From an uncultured Methylococcaceae bacterium (lineage in GTDB: Bacteria; Pseudomonadota; Gammaproteobacteria; Methylococcales; Methylomonadaceae): a stretch of DNA of 44,000 nt. Under the pieces are notes generated by a model, which was not told the origin of the DNA, did no database searches, and saw only the letters and a program-made list of their open reading frames with translations. The position numbers and the translations under genes are program-made. The DNA is taken from assembly GCA_903928685.1 (NCBI GenBank), contig CAIYRS010000007.1, forward strand, positions 1-44,000, given 5' to 3'. Below, piece by piece: positions 42,690 to 44,000 of this stretch (within the stretch, counting starts at the first letter, position 1; each line of letters begins with the position of its first letter).

Positions 42690-42750
42690 AATTTAGTTGT
42701 CACTCGGCGTGCAAAAGCTTTGCACGCCAAACTCACCAGATTTTCCCTGC

Positions 42751-43740
42751 TTAACAACCCCACCGTAATGCCGCTGTATGCACTGGCGCATCCCAAAGTG
42801 ATAGCAAGTGCTCATCCATTAAACTCAAAGTGATAGAACATCCTGCCATATCTAATGAAGTGGTGTAATTCCCGACTAACGAGCGGGCGATAATAACGCC
42901 GCGTTGTTGCCAATAGTGCGCTGCCAATTGGTAAATCATATACAACTCCATGTTGGGCGTTGCGCCAAAACCGTTGACATGCAATAGCACCGATTGCCCT
43001 GCTTGCGGCTGCAATTCGGCATCAATCGCGCTCGCCAATTGTTCGACGATGGCGGTGGCAGTCGCCAACGGCAAGGTTTGTCGCCCATGTTCGCCGTGAA
43101 TGCCTACGCCCATTTCCATTTCGTCATCCGCCAATTGAAAAGTCGGCACACCCAATGCAGGCACGGTGCAGCTACTCAAAGCCACGCCCATAGACGCTGT
43201 ATTTTGGATGAGCTGTTCGCCGATTGCTTTACAGCTTGCCAAATCCGCGCCGTTTTCTGCCGCTGCACCTAGGATTTTTTCGACGATTAAAGTACCAGCA
43301 ACACCGCGCCGTCCGTTGACGTGATTTTTCGGCAGGGAAACATCATCATCAATCAAAACACTGGCATTGGCGCAATCTAGCATTTCGGCGGCAATCTCAA
43401 AATTCATGACATCGCCTGCGTAGTTTTTGACGATAAACAACACGCCACCGCCAGTTTCCACTGCTTGCGCCGCCGCCAACATTTGGTCTGGGGTCGGCGA
43501 CGTGAATACTTGGCCTGGGCAAGCGGCATCTAACATGCCGAAACCAACAAAGCCGCTGTGCAGCGGTTCATGCCCTGAGCCACCACCAGAAATCAACGCG
43601 ACTTTGCCTTTACGGCTGGGTGTTAAGCGGCTAATAAAATTAGGCTGGCTATGCAGCTGGACTATATCGGCATGAGCTAAAGCAAAGCCGCGCAAGCTTT
43701 CGTCGAGTAAGCTTTCTGGGGTGTTGAGGAATTTTTTCAT
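42751..43740 (-). CDS. dhaK: Dihydroxyacetone kinase subunit DhaK
   Basis: The 329-residue protein begins MKKFLNTPESLLDESLRGFA and has the DhaK substrate-binding features ALISGGGSGHEPLHSGFVG, FIVKNYAGDVMNFEIA and the histidine that bonds covalently to dihydroxyacetone in EMGVGIHGEHGR. DhaK presents dihydroxyacetone to DhaL. Here the two genes are convergent and 0.6 kb apart, whereas they are usually adjacent or fused. Its promoter must lie to the right of 43740. DhaM is not seen. Confidence 0.96.
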   Translation of the reverse strand: MKKFLNTPESLLDESLRGFALAHADIVQLHSQPNFISRLTPSRKGKVALISGGGSGHEPLHSGFVGFGMLDAACPGQVFTSPTPDQMLAAAQAVETGGGVLFIVKNYAGDVMNFEIAAEMLDCANASVLIDDDVSLPKNHVNGRRGVAGTLIVEKILGAAAENGADLASCKAIGEQLIQNTASMGVALSSCTVPALGVPTFQLADDEMEMGVGIHGEHGRQTLPLATATAIVEQLASAIDAELQPQAGQSVLLHVNGFGATPNMELYMIYQLAAHYWQQRGVIIARSLVGNYTTSLDMAGCSITLSLMDEHLLSLWDAPVHTAALRWGC

Positions 43741-44000
43741 GGTTAGGATATTTTTATTGTTATGTAACTTACGTTACGCAGTAACGCGCTTTTCTACCGT
43801 TTGCCGCGTCGAGCACCGGAGTATTTGTCGGGAATAGCCCGAAGGGGTGCGGCATGGATGCCGCACGGCGGCAGATGGGCAGGAAGCCCATTCTGCCGTC
43901 CCCCGACAAATGCGAGGAGCGCAAGACATGAGCGGCAACCGGGCCGCCTTTTCTTTGGCTACTTTCTTTTGGCGGCGCAAAAGAAAGTAGCTCGCCTTCG
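43741..44000. other. Noncoding end region with nested palindromes
   Basis: This stretch upstream of dhaK holds several stem pairs: TGCGGCAT with ATGCCGCA near 43850, GCAGATGGGC with GCCCATTCTGC (43870-43895) and TATTTGTCGGG with CCCGACAAAT as an outer arm pair. The last is GCTACTTTCTTTTG (43958-43971) against CAAAAGAAAGTAGC (43978-43991), a perfect 14-bp stem. A frame on the minus strand is not credible as a gene. These look like dispersed extragenic repeats. Confidence 0.65.

Noticed and set aside
43774-43980. A 68-codon minus-strand frame at the right edge.
   Set aside because: It is wholly made of nested palindromic repeats and has no coding signature.

Overview
The window fits a chromosome segment of a gammaproteobacterial methylotroph, most likely a Type I methanotroph (Methylococcales). 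The evidence is formylmethanofuran dehydrogenase/hydrolase subunits (fhcA, fhcB) of the tetrahydromethanopterin C1 pathway, a split dihydroxyacetone kinase and an NAD-type isocitrate dehydrogenase, set among typical gammaproteobacterial housekeeping genes (hda, hrpA, mrcB, lolA, rarA, tilS, ubiA). The genus is inference. No tRNA, rRNA or CRISPR array was found.

Layout. 1-3796 (minus): fhcB and fhcA, separated by a hairpin repeat, a Uma2-type gene and an AbrB/PIN toxin-antitoxin pair. 3797-5390: decayed DNA with a ketopantoate-reductase-like fragment, an IS5-type transposase remnant, a small palindromic repeat and a secreted protein with two near-identical repeats. 5385-7857: a remnant Eco29kI-type restriction-modification unit bracketed by two 183-bp copies of the 3' end of hda. 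7675-9656 (minus): the overlapping run arsC-like, wrbA, DUF2069, hda. 9722-11406 (plus): ubiA and yebC. 11487-14661 (minus): SPFH protein, zinc-ribbon protein, YigZ, PfkB kinase. 14754-16498: gamma carbonic anhydrase, moaC and the divergent moaDE pair. 16696-20877 (plus): an exported caspase / lipoprotein / caspase cluster, faced by another lipoprotein gene. 21429-23475: an IS110 element between 63-bp direct repeats and an IS1-type fragment. 23476-30553: hypA, tilS, isocitrate dehydrogenase, a DUF1345 protein, a Nudix hydrolase and a 762-residue repeat/RTX protein. 31027-35332 (minus): mrcB, lolA, rarA. 35550-37464: an A+T-rich sulfotransferase-like gene and a duplicated 215-bp sequence carrying inverted DnaA-box-like motifs. 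37482-41387: hrpA. 41506-43740: dhaL and dhaK, convergent, around a nest of hairpin repeats and a 38-codon membrane peptide gene. 43741-44000: palindromic noncoding repeats.

How genes work together. FhcA/FhcB belong to the complex that releases formate at the end of H4MPT-linked formaldehyde oxidation; partner subunits are probably beyond the left edge. MoaC, MoaD and MoaE act in molybdopterin synthesis. DhaK and DhaL would phosphorylate dihydroxyacetone. LolA and PBP1B serve the envelope.

Best leads: (1) the Eco29kI-like endonuclease has one in-frame TGA exactly at the codon of the catalytic arginine; (2) its unit lies between 183-bp copies of the hda 3' end, the signature of insertion with long target duplication, which leaves hda intact; (3) the exported caspase/lipoprotein cluster at 16.7-21.4 kb is the best candidate for an undescribed system; (4) fhcB and fhcA are split by an inserted defence-type cassette; (5) the IS110 transposase lacks its first catalytic Asp but keeps a 174-nt leader suited to a bridge RNA.
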